64,000 nt of DNA from Terribacillus aidingensis (GTDB taxonomy: Bacteria > Bacillota > Bacilli > Bacillales > Amphibacillaceae), in assembly GCF_900215625.1 (NCBI RefSeq), contig NZ_OBEK01000002.1, positions 356,676 through 420,675 of the forward strand, written 5' to 3'. The notes under the pieces were generated by a model. The model saw only the letters and a list, made by a program, of their open reading frames with translations. It made no database searches and was not told the DNA's origin. The position numbers and the translations under genes were made by a program. Of this stretch, positions 43,506 to 52,566 are shown piece by piece; within the stretch, counting starts at the first letter, position 1, and each line of letters starts with the position of its first letter.

Positions 43506-43533
43506 TTGACTAGAACTTGTGTTCGTATATAAT
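43506..43533 (+). promoter_or_regulatory. SOS promoter of the yneB operon
   Basis: TTGACT and TATAAT are 16 bases apart. A perfect LexA box fills the spacer, so bound LexA would block RNA polymerase. Confidence 0.75.
43513..43524. promoter_or_regulatory. LexA box 1
   Basis: GAAC-TTGT-GTTC followed by G, a full match to the core, inside the promoter spacer. Confidence 0.8.
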
Positions 43534-43547
43534 GGAATTAACGATAA

Positions 43548-43559
43548 GAACGCTTGTTC
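43548..43559. promoter_or_regulatory. LexA box 2
   Basis: GAAC-GCTT-GTTC, a full match to the core, just downstream of the likely transcription start and 33 bases before the next gene. Confidence 0.75.
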
Positions 43560-43591
43560 CTAAAATTATAATTTATTTGGAGGAATCTACT

Positions 43592-43687
43592 ATGTTAAAG
43601 AAACTATCAAAATCTGATTTGTTCTATTATGTATTATTCGGCTTCACGCTTTTCTTCCTATACTTTACACTTATCATGAGTGTTTAA
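43592..43687 (+). CDS. 31-residue SOS-controlled membrane microprotein in yneA slot
   Basis: TTGGAGG lies before ATG 43592. The product is MLKKLSKSDLFYYV followed by one membrane span (LFGFTLFFLYFTLIM) and SV. It is the first gene downstream of two LexA boxes and directly precedes yneB. In B. subtilis this slot holds yneA, an SOS division inhibitor of about 105 residues with a membrane span and an extracellular LysM domain; here the LysM part is absent. A function in halting division after DNA damage is inferred from regulation and position only. Confidence 0.7.
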   Translation: MLKKLSKSDLFYYVLFGFTLFFLYFTLIMSV

Positions 43688-43699
43688 TTAGCTGAATGA

Positions 43700-44371
<672 letters not shown>

Positions 44372-44414
44372 CATAGTGTATGTTAACTTTAATGCTTAAA
44401 GGAGCATACACATT

Positions 44415-44639
44415 ATGATATCCAAAGACAAATTGGCGCGCATCAATGCGTTAGCACATAAAGCAAAAACAGAAGGTCTCTCTTTAGGAGAACAGAAAGA
44501 GCAGAAAGAACTAAGACAAGAATACTTGAAGAATGTTCGTTCCTCTTTCAAGAATCAATTTAAAACAATGACAGTCGTAGACCGTGAAGGCAACGACGTT
44601 ACACCAGAAAAAGTAAAAAAACTGCGTGATGAAGAATAA
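44415..44639 (+). CDS. ynzC: YnzC, DUF896 protein
   Basis: 74 residues with ribosome site AAAGGAGC. The sequence (SKDKLARINALAHKAKTEGL, EQKELRQEYLKNVR, DREGNDVTPEKVKKLR) matches the small helical-hairpin DUF896 family. In B. subtilis it is the last gene of the yneA-yneB-ynzC SOS operon, as here. Function unknown. A strong terminator overlaps the stop. Confidence 0.88.
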   Translation: MISKDKLARINALAHKAKTEGLSLGEQKEQKELRQEYLKNVRSSFKNQFKTMTVVDREGNDVTPEKVKKLRDEE

Positions 44640-44682
44640 GAAGGAAATGGCTGACATTATGTACAGCCTTTCCTTCTTTTTT
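44638..44682 (+). terminator. Rho-independent terminator of SOS operon
   Basis: AAGAAGGAAATGGCTG pairs with CAGCCTTTCCTTCTT (one bulge) across a 10-base loop, followed by TTTT. Confidence 0.85.
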
Positions 44683-44766
44683 CTATATATAAATCCTTGT
44701 CTATTAAGCGATTTCAGTATAGGATGAACAAGAGTACATAATAAGTTAAGCGAAAGGGATGTTCAC

Positions 44767-46770
44767 ATGGTTCATACAACAGAATTGCTTTCCATTAATA
44801 CTATTCGTACGCTATCAATTGATGCAATTGAGGCTGCTAATTCCGGTCATCCAGGAATGCCGATGGGTGCTGCGCCGATGGCTTACACGCTATTTACGGA
44901 TTTCATGACACACAATCCGAAAAATTCACATTGGTTTAACCGTGACCGTTTCGTATTATCTGCCGGACATGGTTCTATGCTGCTTTATTCTCTTCTGCAT
45001 TTGTCTGGATACAAGGTATCTATTGACGATCTGAAATCTTTCCGTCAATTCGGCTCCCGTACGCCAGGACACCCGGAAGTGCATCATACAGACGGTGTGG
45101 AAGCGACAACCGGTCCGCTTGGACAAGGTATCGCAATGGCAACAGGTATGGCAATGGCAGAAGCGCATTTAGCTGCAAAATACAATAAAGCTGACTTCCC
45201 GGTTGTTGATCATTATACGTATGCAATATGTGGTGATGGTGATTTGATGGAAGGTATCTCACATGAAACAGCATCACTTGCTGGTCATTTAGGATTGGAC
45301 AAGTTGATTGTATTGTATGATTCCAATGATATTTCCCTTGACGGTGATTTGCATCACAGCTTCTCTGAGAATGTCGAGGATCGTTTCAAAGCCTACGGCT
45401 GGCAAGTAATCCGCGTTGAAGAAGGTACTGATGTGGATTCTATTCGTGCAGCAGTTAAAGAAGCGAAAGCGAACACTTCACAGCCGACACTTATTGAAGT
45501 GAAGACAGTCATCGGATTCGGATCTCCGAATAAATCAGCGAAAAGCGCTTCCCATGGTGCGCCGCTTGGTGTAGATGAAGTCAAGTTAACAAAAGAAGCT
45601 TACAAATGGGCGCACGAAGATTTTCATGTGCCGAACGAAGTTTACAGTGATTTTGAAGAAAAAGTTGTAAAAAAAGGTGCAGAAGCGGAAGAAGCTTGGA
45701 ATGCACTATTCGCTAAATACGAAGAAGCACATCCAGAGTTAGCCAAAGAGCTGGCTACAGCAATAAAAGGGGAGCTTCCTGAAGGTTGGACGGATACACT
45801 GCCGACATATGAAGAAGGCAAAGACAAAACAGCTACGCGTGCTGCGTCCGGTAAAGTGCTGAATGCAATTGCTGATGCTGTTCCAAGTTTGTTCGGCGGC
45901 AGTGCGGACCTTGCTGGATCGAACAAAACGCTTCTTGCAAAAGAAGAGAACTTCTCTAAAAACAACTATAGCGGCCGAAACATTTGGTTCGGTGTACGTG
46001 AATTTGCGATGGGTGCTGCTTTGAACGGAATGGCGCTGCATGGCGGCTTGAAAGTGTACGGCGGTACGTTCTTCGTCTTCAGTGATTACTTGCGTCCGGC
46101 TATCCGTCTTTCAGCACTAATGGGAGCGCCTGTGACATACGTATTGACACACGATTCTATTGCTGTTGGAGAAGATGGTCCTACACACGAACCAATTGAA
46201 CAATTGCCATCCTTGCGCGCTATGCCTGGATTAAGTGTTGTTCGTCCAGCTGATGGCAATGAAACACAAGCTGCTTGGAGACTGGCGCTTGAATCAGAAA
46301 AGATTCCTTCTGCGCTTGTATTGACGCGTCAGGATCTGCCTACACTGCCTTCTACAAAAGAAGCAGCATATGAAGGCGTGAAGAAAGGTGCATACGTTGT
46401 CAGCCCAGCAAACAAAGAGACAGCGGATGTATTGCTGCTGGCTACTGGATCTGAAGTACAGCTTGCTGTACGTGCACAAGAAGCACTGCGTGAGAAGAAC
46501 ATTGACGCTGCTGTTGTCAGCATGCCTTCATGGGATCGTTTCGAACTGCAGGATCAGTCCTACAAAGACAGCGTTCTGCCACCTGCTGTGAAGAAACGTG
46601 TTGGTATCGAAATGGCTTCCCCGCTAGGCTGGGAGAAGTATGTTGGTGATGAAGGCAAAGTAATCGGCATCAACACATTCGGTGCTTCTGGTAACGGAAA
46701 TAAATTGATTGAAGCATTCGGATTTACGGTAGAGAATGTTATCAAACAAGTAGAATCTATTTTAGATTAA
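44767..46770 (+). CDS. tkt: Transketolase
   Basis: 667 residues, standard length. ThDP-binding signature [12 protein letters not shown] near residue 157, the donor-site [15 protein letters not shown], and the pyrimidine-domain segments [11 protein letters not shown] and [15 protein letters not shown] are all present. It transfers two-carbon units in the non-oxidative pentose phosphate pathway. It has its own promoter region and a perfect terminator, in conserved order after ynzC. Confidence 0.95.
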   Translation: MVHTTELLSINTIRTLSIDAIEAANSGHPGMPMGAAPMAYTLFTDFMTHNPKNSHWFNRDRFVLSAGHGSMLLYSLLHLSGYKVSIDDLKSFRQFGSRTPGHPEVHHTDGVEATTGPLGQGIAMATGMAMAEAHLAAKYNKADFPVVDHYTYAICGDGDLMEGISHETASLAGHLGLDKLIVLYDSNDISLDGDLHHSFSENVEDRFKAYGWQVIRVEEGTDVDSIRAAVKEAKANTSQPTLIEVKTVIGFGSPNKSAKSASHGAPLGVDEVKLTKEAYKWAHEDFHVPNEVYSDFEEKVVKKGAEAEEAWNALFAKYEEAHPELAKELATAIKGELPEGWTDTLPTYEEGKDKTATRAASGKVLNAIADAVPSLFGGSADLAGSNKTLLAKEENFSKNNYSGRNIWFGVREFAMGAALNGMALHGGLKVYGGTFFVFSDYLRPAIRLSALMGAPVTYVLTHDSIAVGEDGPTHEPIEQLPSLRAMPGLSVVRPADGNETQAAWRLALESEKIPSALVLTRQDLPTLPSTKEAAYEGVKKGAYVVSPANKETADVLLLATGSEVQLAVRAQEALREKNIDAAVVSMPSWDRFELQDQSYKDSVLPPAVKKRVGIEMASPLGWEKYVGDEGKVIGINTFGASGNGNKLIEAFGFTVENVIKQVESILD

Positions 46771-46774
46771 TGAG

Positions 46775-46807
46775 AAAGGTCGGCCATTATGATGGCCGAC
46801 CTTTTTA
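46775..46807 (+). terminator. Rho-independent terminator of tkt
   Basis: AAAGGTCGGCCAT pairs perfectly with ATGGCCGACCTTT across TATG, followed by TT. Confidence 0.9.
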
Positions 46808-46923
46808 TATGACAAAAATCGATGAAAGCCCTGCATCTTCGTGTCTCTTTGCAACAAGTTCCGAGGGATTAAGCATGTCCCGGCGGGTATACTAATTAAC
46901 AAAGGGTGAAGGAGGACAAGCTT

Positions 46924-47313
46924 GTGAAAGAATACTTCGTCTATTGGGTGAAACATGAGATTTATCTTCGCTATTTTTATAAAACGGATATCCTCTACCG
47001 CTTTCTCCTTTCCAGTCAAGCGGGAAATACAGCTTATGTTCAAGATCAGCTCGACTATATTACGTACGATTTTCCGCACGGTGCCTCACTAGAGAGCGGA
47101 GAAAATAATGTTCATCTTGAGACAGATCCACGCTATCTTCGCGTCGTTTGTGATAGTTTGACCACTGCTGAAGAGAGCGTATTCACTGATCTCCGCCAGT
47201 TTGATTCTTCCTTTTTTATCATCGAGCCTGCAGCTAACAATTGCGGGTGGATTTCGCCTATCATAAAAAATGACTTGCAATCACGGGTTCATCTATTGTA
47301 TTCTTCCTTTTGA
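46924..47313 (+). CDS. sirA: SirA, sporulation inhibitor of replication
   Basis: GTG 46924 with AAGGAGG upstream. The 129-residue product begins KEYFVYWVKHEIYLRYFYKT, which matches the SirA start (YYTYLIKEEVANHYFG in B. subtilis), and has the same length class and position between tkt and yneF. SirA binds DnaA domain I and blocks new rounds of replication when sporulation starts. Confidence 0.8.
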   Translation: MKEYFVYWVKHEIYLRYFYKTDILYRFLLSSQAGNTAYVQDQLDYITYDFPHGASLESGENNVHLETDPRYLRVVCDSLTTAEESVFTDLRQFDSSFFIIEPAANNCGWISPIIKNDLQSRVHLLYSSF

Positions 47314-47356
47314 TTGTCTATACTAGATTAGAGATATTTTGAAGGAGGAAGCCAAT

Positions 47357-47581
47357 ATGAGCACAACGATCCTAATCGTACTTACTGCAATTATTGCATT
47401 AGCGATCGGTGTTGTACTTGGATTTTTCATCGCACGGAAATATATGATGAACTATCTTAAGAAGAACCCGCCAATTAATGAACAAATGCTTCGTACAATG
47501 ATGATGCAAATGGGTCAAAAACCATCCCAAAAGAAAATTAACCAAATGATGCGCGCAATGAACAACCAACAAGGTAAATAA
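47357..47581 (+). CDS. yneF: YneF, UPF0154 membrane protein
   Basis: ATG 47357 with GGAGGAAG upstream. The 74 residues comprise an N-terminal membrane span ([20 protein letters not shown]), then [19 protein letters not shown] and [15 protein letters not shown], the UPF0154 pattern. Function unknown. Confidence 0.9.
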   Translation: MSTTILIVLTAIIALAIGVVLGFFIARKYMMNYLKKNPPINEQMLRTMMMQMGQKPSQKKINQMMRAMNNQQGK

Positions 47582-48308
47582 GCAATTATTTCTATATAGC
47601 TTTAACGTTTCGAGTTGGCGATATGGCATTGCAAAAACGTGATTTAATTGCTGTTATGAGCTAGTTAAATCCAGGAACCACTTTTTCTGTTGTGAAATTT
47701 AGCAGAGAGGGTGGTTTTTCTTGTTTTTGAGATACGTTGAAGAAGTAAAAAATACCACCTCACAATATACATACGATATCAGACATTGGCTAATAATTAA
47801 CTAGTACTTCCTTAAAGTATGACCTACTATGTGCATCTAAAATAATTAATATATAAAATTTAGAAGATGCTTACTATAATGCAGTGAAAATATAAGATAA
47901 AAGCGCGATGGTGATTCGGGTAACTACTTGCCCCCGCTGTTAGCTGCTTACATTGTAGTAGTGCTTCTGTTTATTTTTTAGTCTCTTCTTTATTATTTTT
48001 AGCTCGATGATATCTACAACAGGACTAACTGACCGAATAAATGGTCTGCGGGGTTGCAGGAACATTTGATATACAGAGCTTCCTGTAAAATCCATGCAAC
48101 GTTATTTCTTTTTAACTTTTATGCCAATACCTAAATGGAGTCAAATGAGTAAAAAAAGATTTATACCTTTTATTGTGTCGGAGAATTAAGTGCTTTCCTT
48201 CTGTATGGGTATGCCTGAGCGGGGTACACTTTAAATGCAGAGTAAAATGTTTGGCTTTGCATGTAAAGAGGTATTGTAAAACAAAAACAAAAAAAGGAGT
48301 GGGAAAAG
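47582..48308. other. Long non-coding gap between yneF and yndM-like gene
   Basis: An inverted match AACCAC/GTGGTT around 47675-47720 with a T run may terminate yneF. The remaining 580 bases are AT-rich and I see no gene with a ribosome site, RNA gene or repeat. In B. subtilis yneF is close to ccdA, so sequence has been inserted or eroded here. Confidence 0.5.
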
Positions 48309-48722
48309 ATGAAACATGTGAAGGCGCTGGTGATTAAGTTCATTATGATTCTTGCTGTTTTATGGATAGTTTTCACCCTTATGTTTGATGCGGAATTTAG
48401 TGATACGCTGTTGATGAGTGTCGTCTTGACTATTGCTGCATATGTGATAGGGGATTTGCTCATTTTAAGCAAAGCAGGAGATCGCAGCAAGCCTGATGGT
48501 GATTTTGCGAAACGAAATGCAATTGCTACTGTTTGTGACGCAATAATGACGTTCATCATTCTTTGGGTGTTAGGTGAAGTGCTTTTGAATCCTGATGACA
48601 ATGTTGTGCTGGCATCCTTAATTTCAACGGTTGTCATTGGCATTGGTGAGTGGTTCTTCCATCGCTATGTGAACAAAGAAGTAATTAAGGATCATAATGC
48701 ACAGACTGTTGGAATCTCTTAA
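48309..48722 (+). CDS. YndM-like DUF2512 membrane protein
   Basis: 137 residues with ribosome site AAAAGGAGTGGG. Four membrane spans are visible, starting MKHVKALVIKFIMILAVLWI, with conserved GDLLILSKAGDRSK and IGEWFFHRYV segments that fit DUF2512 (YndM). The family is restricted to spore-formers as far as I know; function unknown. A perfect terminator follows. Confidence 0.75.
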   Translation: MKHVKALVIKFIMILAVLWIVFTLMFDAEFSDTLLMSVVLTIAAYVIGDLLILSKAGDRSKPDGDFAKRNAIATVCDAIMTFIILWVLGEVLLNPDDNVVLASLISTVVIGIGEWFFHRYVNKEVIKDHNAQTVGIS

Positions 48723-48749
48723 GTTGTGCTATAGTGGATAATGAAATTT

Positions 48750-48778
48750 AAAAGGAATCCCCAATCGGGATTCCTTTT
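48750..48778 (+). terminator. Rho-independent terminator
   Basis: AAAAGGAATCCC pairs with GGGATTCCTTTT across CAATC. Confidence 0.85.
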
Positions 48779-48799
48779 ACCTTATGCGGAGGAGATAAC

Positions 48800-49495
48800 T
48801 TGGGAGTAACGATTATACTAGCTTTGTCTGCTGGGTTTCTTTCTTTCCTTTCTCCATGTGTACTACCGCTTTATCCGGCGTTTCTATCTTATCTAACAGG
48901 CGTCAATCCTCGCTTTGGTAAACAAGAACCTCGTGCTGCCGGCTGGTTTTGGCATACATTTTTCTTCCTAATCGGCTTTTCGGCTATTTTCTTACTGCTG
49001 GGATATAGTGCTTTTGCTTTGTCGGGATGGCTTTATGTTTATCAGTCCTACATACGCGTGGCAGGAGGCGCACTGCTCATTCTTTTCGGAACCGTGCAGA
49101 TTGGTCTGTTAGGCGGAAGATGGCAGTCGTCGAAAACACTCATGCAGTTTAAAAGCAGGCCGCCAGGATATGTTGGTTCTGTGCTTATTGGGTTATCGTT
49201 CGCAATGGGGTGGACTCCATGTACAGGTCCTATACTAGCTGGAATTATGACAAGTGCTGCCTTGCAGCCGCTGGAAGCTGTGCCGCTGATGCTGGCTTAT
49301 ATAATAGGTTTTAGTATTCCTTTTTTTGTATGGGGCTTTTTCGGATATAAATTACAAAAGCTTCAAAAAGCAGGAAAACTTCTGCACGAACTGAGCGGGT
49401 ATTTGCTAATAGTTATTGGCATTTTGCTTTTATTTGATTTAACTACAAGGATTACAGCGTTTTTAGCTAATTTTTTCTCCTTTTATGGTTTTTAA
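48800..49495 (+). CDS. ccdA: CcdA, thiol-disulfide membrane transporter
   Basis: 231 residues, TTG start with GGAGGAG. Six membrane spans with the paired redox cysteines in LSPCVLPLYP near residue 18 and GWTPCTGPIL near residue 137. CcdA passes electrons from cytoplasmic thioredoxin to extracellular thiol proteins needed for cytochrome c assembly and spore cortex synthesis. Confidence 0.92.
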   Translation: MGVTIILALSAGFLSFLSPCVLPLYPAFLSYLTGVNPRFGKQEPRAAGWFWHTFFFLIGFSAIFLLLGYSAFALSGWLYVYQSYIRVAGGALLILFGTVQIGLLGGRWQSSKTLMQFKSRPPGYVGSVLIGLSFAMGWTPCTGPILAGIMTSAALQPLEAVPLMLAYIIGFSIPFFVWGFFGYKLQKLQKAGKLLHELSGYLLIVIGILLLFDLTTRITAFLANFFSFYGF

Positions 49496-49540
49496 TTCGT
49501 GAAAAAAGACAAGAATTAGTTTAGAATATGAAGGGAAAGG

Positions 49541-50023
49541 GTGTCGCTTGTGGAAAATTCACCAAACAATTTAATCTTTAAAACAACGACTGTGCTAATT
49601 TCCTTCCTATTGCTTGGTTTTTCGGTCTATTTATTCTTTTCAGGCCATAATTCACCAGGTGGCGGGTTTATCGGAGGACTAGGAACGGCAGCGGCCTTAG
49701 TGCTTATGTATATGGCTTATGGCTTCAAAACCGTCAGCAAAGTTCTTCCAATTAATTATCGTATTTTAACGATGACAGGTGTGCTGATCGCTATTTTGAC
49801 AAGTGCAGGTTCATTTGTTTTTGGACAGCCGTTTCTTAGTCACACATTTACATATGTTCATGTACCATTAATAGGTAAGATGGAATTGGCAACGGCGACG
49901 CTTTTCGATTTAGGCGTGTATCTTACCGTGGTCGGTATTGCTTTAACCATTATATTATCTATCGCACAAGATCGTTCAACGAGTGAGGAGAATACCAGTG
50001 GCCAAGATACTTATAGTAGATGA
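49541..50023 (+). CDS. Stand-alone MrpB/MnhB-like membrane protein
   Basis: 160 residues. Four membrane spans and the MrpB-type segments FSGHNSPGGGFIGGLGTAAA and ATATLFDLGVYLTVVGIALT identify an MnhB/MrpB domain, normally one of seven subunits of the Mrp Na+/H+ antiporter. No other mrp gene is in the window. It overlaps the yneI start by 26 bases, so it is coupled to the ccd genes. GTG 49541 or GTG 49550 could be the start. Confidence 0.8.
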   Translation: MSLVENSPNNLIFKTTTVLISFLLLGFSVYLFFSGHNSPGGGFIGGLGTAAALVLMYMAYGFKTVSKVLPINYRILTMTGVLIAILTSAGSFVFGQPFLSHTFTYVHVPLIGKMELATATLFDLGVYLTVVGIALTIILSIAQDRSTSEENTSGQDTYSR

Positions 50024-50357
50024 TGCAAAATTTATGCGAAAAACATTAAGTGCTCTGCTAACAGAGGCTCAACACGAAATAGCTGGCGAGGCAGCTGATG
50101 GGAATGAAGCTATCGCTAAATTCCAGGAAACAAAGCCTGATATTGTATTTATGGATATCACCATGCCGCATAAGGACGGACTTGCAGCTTTGAAGGAGAT
50201 CGTTAGTATGGATCCTTCTGCTAAGATTATTATGTGTTCCGCTATGGGGCAGCAGCGTATTGTCATGCAGGCAATTGAGCTTGGGGCAAAAGATTTTATT
50301 ACAAAGCCTTTTGAAGATGCACGTGTGCTTGAAACGGTGGAGCGAATACTTGCATAA
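49998..50357 (+). CDS. yneI: YneI, CheY-like single-domain response regulator
   Basis: GTG 49998 has GTGAGGAG 7 bases upstream. The 119 residues are a lone receiver domain: D8-D9, phospho-acceptor D53 in FMDITMP, S81 and K103 in ITKPF. It sits between ccdA and ccdC as in B. subtilis (ccdB/yneI). No output domain is present, so it signals by protein contact. Partner kinase unknown. Confidence 0.88.
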   Translation: MAKILIVDDAKFMRKTLSALLTEAQHEIAGEAADGNEAIAKFQETKPDIVFMDITMPHKDGLAALKEIVSMDPSAKIIMCSAMGQQRIVMQAIELGAKDFITKPFEDARVLETVERILA

Positions 50358-50386
50358 TCAGATTGTAATTGAAAGAAGTGAAGGGT

Positions 50387-50860
50387 ATGACATTACCTGT
50401 TATCATTAGTACAATACTTGTAGCATGTATGGGACTAGCTGTAGCGATGATCCGGATGCGTGCTGCTGCCAGACCTGTGACGGCAAAGAAAATCATACTA
50501 CCGCCGCTTTTTATGAGCACCGGTGCGCTTATGTTTCTGTTTCCCGTATTTCGGGTTCCGTGGTGGGAAGTATGGTCCTCTTTAGGGGTTGGAGTGATTT
50601 TTTCCAGCTTGCTGATTTTAACCTCGAATTTTGAGGTGAGAGATGAAGCGATTTTTCTAAAACCATCCAAAGCTTTCGCTGTTATCTTGGTTGGACTTGT
50701 TTTCGTTCGGGTCCTTCTTAAGGTGGCGATTGGTCAGACAATTGAAATCGGGAAGATGGGCGGTGTCTTCTTCCTGCTGGCTTTCGGTATGATCGTCTCT
50801 TGGCGGATTGCAATGCTTTGGAAGTATAAACGGCTTGAGAGGCGTATGCAAGTCTCCTGA
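50387..50860 (+). CDS. ccdC: CcdC/YneJ membrane protein
   Basis: 157 residues from ATG 50387. Four or five membrane spans with RMRAAARPVTAKKIILPPLF and SNFEVRDEAIFLKPSKAF, the conserved pattern of the CcdC family. It is encoded next to ccdA and yneI; in B. subtilis it is not essential for cytochrome c maturation despite the name. Terminator follows. Confidence 0.85.
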   Translation: MTLPVIISTILVACMGLAVAMIRMRAAARPVTAKKIILPPLFMSTGALMFLFPVFRVPWWEVWSSLGVGVIFSSLLILTSNFEVRDEAIFLKPSKAFAVILVGLVFVRVLLKVAIGQTIEIGKMGGVFFLLAFGMIVSWRIAMLWKYKRLERRMQVS

Positions 50861-50867
50861 TGTTGTA

Positions 50868-50898
50868 AAAAGACTTTCTTCCCGTAAGAAAGTCTTTT
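50868..50898 (+). terminator. Rho-independent terminator of ccd operon
   Basis: AAAAGACTTTCTT pairs with AAGAAAGTCTTTT across CCCGT. Confidence 0.85.
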
Positions 50899-51045
50899 TT
50901 GTATAGTAGTATTGTCTATACAAGATTTAGGGAAATCATGGTACGAACGTTTTGTTTTTCTCTTACTTGTAGTAACATACATAATAAAAGGACTTTTACA
51001 TACATAAATGCGCGAATAAGGCCACATATAAGGGGGCGAAGGAGC

Positions 51046-52152
51046 TTGAAAGAAGACGACTATAGTAGAGAGAAACAAAAAAAAGCAGGTTCATTTGATT
51101 TAATGAGCTTTGATGGACGTACTTTTGCTGGACTTCCTGAGCCGATGCTGAAGTGGATTGATCAAAACGGCTTTGATATCGTATTCGTCTGTGACGACGA
51201 AGGCATGATTCAATACACTTCATCATCTATTACACGGATGCTCGGTTATCTCCCTGAGGAAGTACATGGTACGTCTTCCTTAGCTTATTTGGATCCTTGT
51301 GATGTCCCTGTACTTCGTAATAGAATTAACTCCACAACAGAATGGCCGCAGCGATTCCATCTGACAGCTTTAGATAACCGCGGAAAACATATATGGATGG
51401 AAGCGAGTATCTCTTTCGTAGAAGCATCGGATGCCCCGTATTATATCGGAGTTGCCAAGGATGTGTCTGACAAGAAAGAAATTGAAGAAATGATGTTCCG
51501 ATCTGAAAAGATGAGTGTAGCCGGTCAGCTTGCGGCCGGTATTGCGCATGAAATCCGAAATCCGCTGACCAGTTTGAAAGGTTTTTTGCAGCTAATTCAA
51601 GCCGGTATCAGCCGTAAAGAAGAATATTATAAAATTATGGTGGAAGAAATAGAAAAGATAGAGACGATAACGTCTGAGCTTCTATTCATTTCAAAGCCGG
51701 TGGCAGAGAATAAAGAAACAGAAACAATACACGAAATGCTTCAAGATGTTATAACACTTCTTTATTCACAAGCTCGTCTGCAGAATGTGCAAATCAATTT
51801 TGAGAAGGGGCAGAATTCCAGTTTGCTCTGTGATCGGTCGCAAATCAAACAGCTGTTCATCAATCTTATCAAGAATGCACTTGAAGAAATGCCGAATGGC
51901 GGTAAGATTGACATTCGTCAAAGGCAAGCAGACGGGGTTTGTATCGTTGATGTAGTTGATGAAGGACCGGGTATCCCGGATAATGTGCTGGAAAAGCTGA
52001 AAGAGCCTTTCTTTACGACGAAGAAAGAGGGGACAGGCCTCGGCTTGATGATTTGTACGCAAATACTTGAAAAGCATAACGGCAGACTTGATATCCTGCG
52101 AAATGAAACGATAGGGAGTACTTTCAGTGTTTTTCTGCCAGTTATGAACTAA
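51046..52152 (+). CDS. PAS-containing Spo0-type sensor histidine kinase
   Basis: TTG 51046 with GAAGGAG upstream; upstream in-frame codons run back into the terminator and are excluded. 368 residues, no membrane span: a PAS domain (about 30-145, NGFDIVFVCDDEGMIQYTSS), then HisKA with phospho-His in AHEIRNPLTSLKGFLQL near residue 169, then HATPase with N box INLIKNALEEMPNGG, G1 DEGPGIP and G2 GTGLGLMI. The H-box matches KinA-E sporulation kinases that feed Spo0F, so a role in sporulation phosphorelay is likely but its cognate regulator is not encoded nearby with certainty. Confidence 0.82.
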   Translation: MKEDDYSREKQKKAGSFDLMSFDGRTFAGLPEPMLKWIDQNGFDIVFVCDDEGMIQYTSSSITRMLGYLPEEVHGTSSLAYLDPCDVPVLRNRINSTTEWPQRFHLTALDNRGKHIWMEASISFVEASDAPYYIGVAKDVSDKKEIEEMMFRSEKMSVAGQLAAGIAHEIRNPLTSLKGFLQLIQAGISRKEEYYKIMVEEIEKIETITSELLFISKPVAENKETETIHEMLQDVITLLYSQARLQNVQINFEKGQNSSLLCDRSQIKQLFINLIKNALEEMPNGGKIDIRQRQADGVCIVDVVDEGPGIPDNVLEKLKEPFFTTKKEGTGLGLMICTQILEKHNGRLDILRNETIGSTFSVFLPVMN

Positions 52153-52164
52153 TTAATATTTATA

Positions 52165-52190
52165 CATGGCCTCTCCGTTAAGAGGCCATG
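52165..52190. terminator. Hairpin terminator between kinase and sspP
   Basis: CATGGCCTCT pairs perfectly with AGAGGCCATG across CCGTTA. It can serve both converging genes. Confidence 0.75.
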
Positions 52191-52196
52191 CTGTTT

Positions 52197-52322
52197 TTAC
52201 ATATCATGAGAACTATGCTGTTTTTGTCTGCTATGATTTTTGTTTTTGACTTTCTTTGATCCGCTGAGCGGCTCGTTAACCTTCTCCGGGTGTTTCCGCT
52301 GTTTCCCTTTATGTTCTCCCAT
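52197..52322 (-). CDS. sspP: SspP, small acid-soluble spore protein P
   Basis: 41 residues read leftwards from ATG 52322, with GGGGGTG upstream. The product begins MGEHKGKQRKHPEK, has the core EPLSGSKKVKNKNHSRQK and ends SSHDM, matching SspP of B. subtilis and its position before citB. It is a forespore-made minor SASP. A partner sspO is not seen in the 250 bases upstream. An 81-codon frame over the same bases is a shadow. Confidence 0.85.
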   Translation of the reverse strand: MGEHKGKQRKHPEKVNEPLSGSKKVKNKNHSRQKQHSSHDM

Positions 52323-52566
52323 TTCTTCACCCCCACGCCACCTATTATTCCCTGTCCGAGAAGCACTATGCGAGCGTTATCAAAATCTTTAGGGAACGTG
52401 CAAAATGCGCTAGGATTCCCCATTTTACGCGTGTTTTTTGGTCTTAATTAATTTACTTATGAATCGTTTTCATTTAGAATAAAAAGTGCAAATCAATGTT
52501 AGCTCGTGCTGTTCTATCATAGGATTGTGATAGGGCAGGCAATTCACAAGGGGGTTTGTTCATACG

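Noticed and set aside
50899-51045. N-terminal extension of the sensor kinase
   Set aside because: It begins beside the ccd terminator, lacks a ribosome site and looks non-coding; TTG 51046 has a strong site.
52178-52423. 81-codon leftward frame before citB
   Set aside because: The same bases in another frame encode SspP with its typical core and SHDM end, and its own ribosome site.
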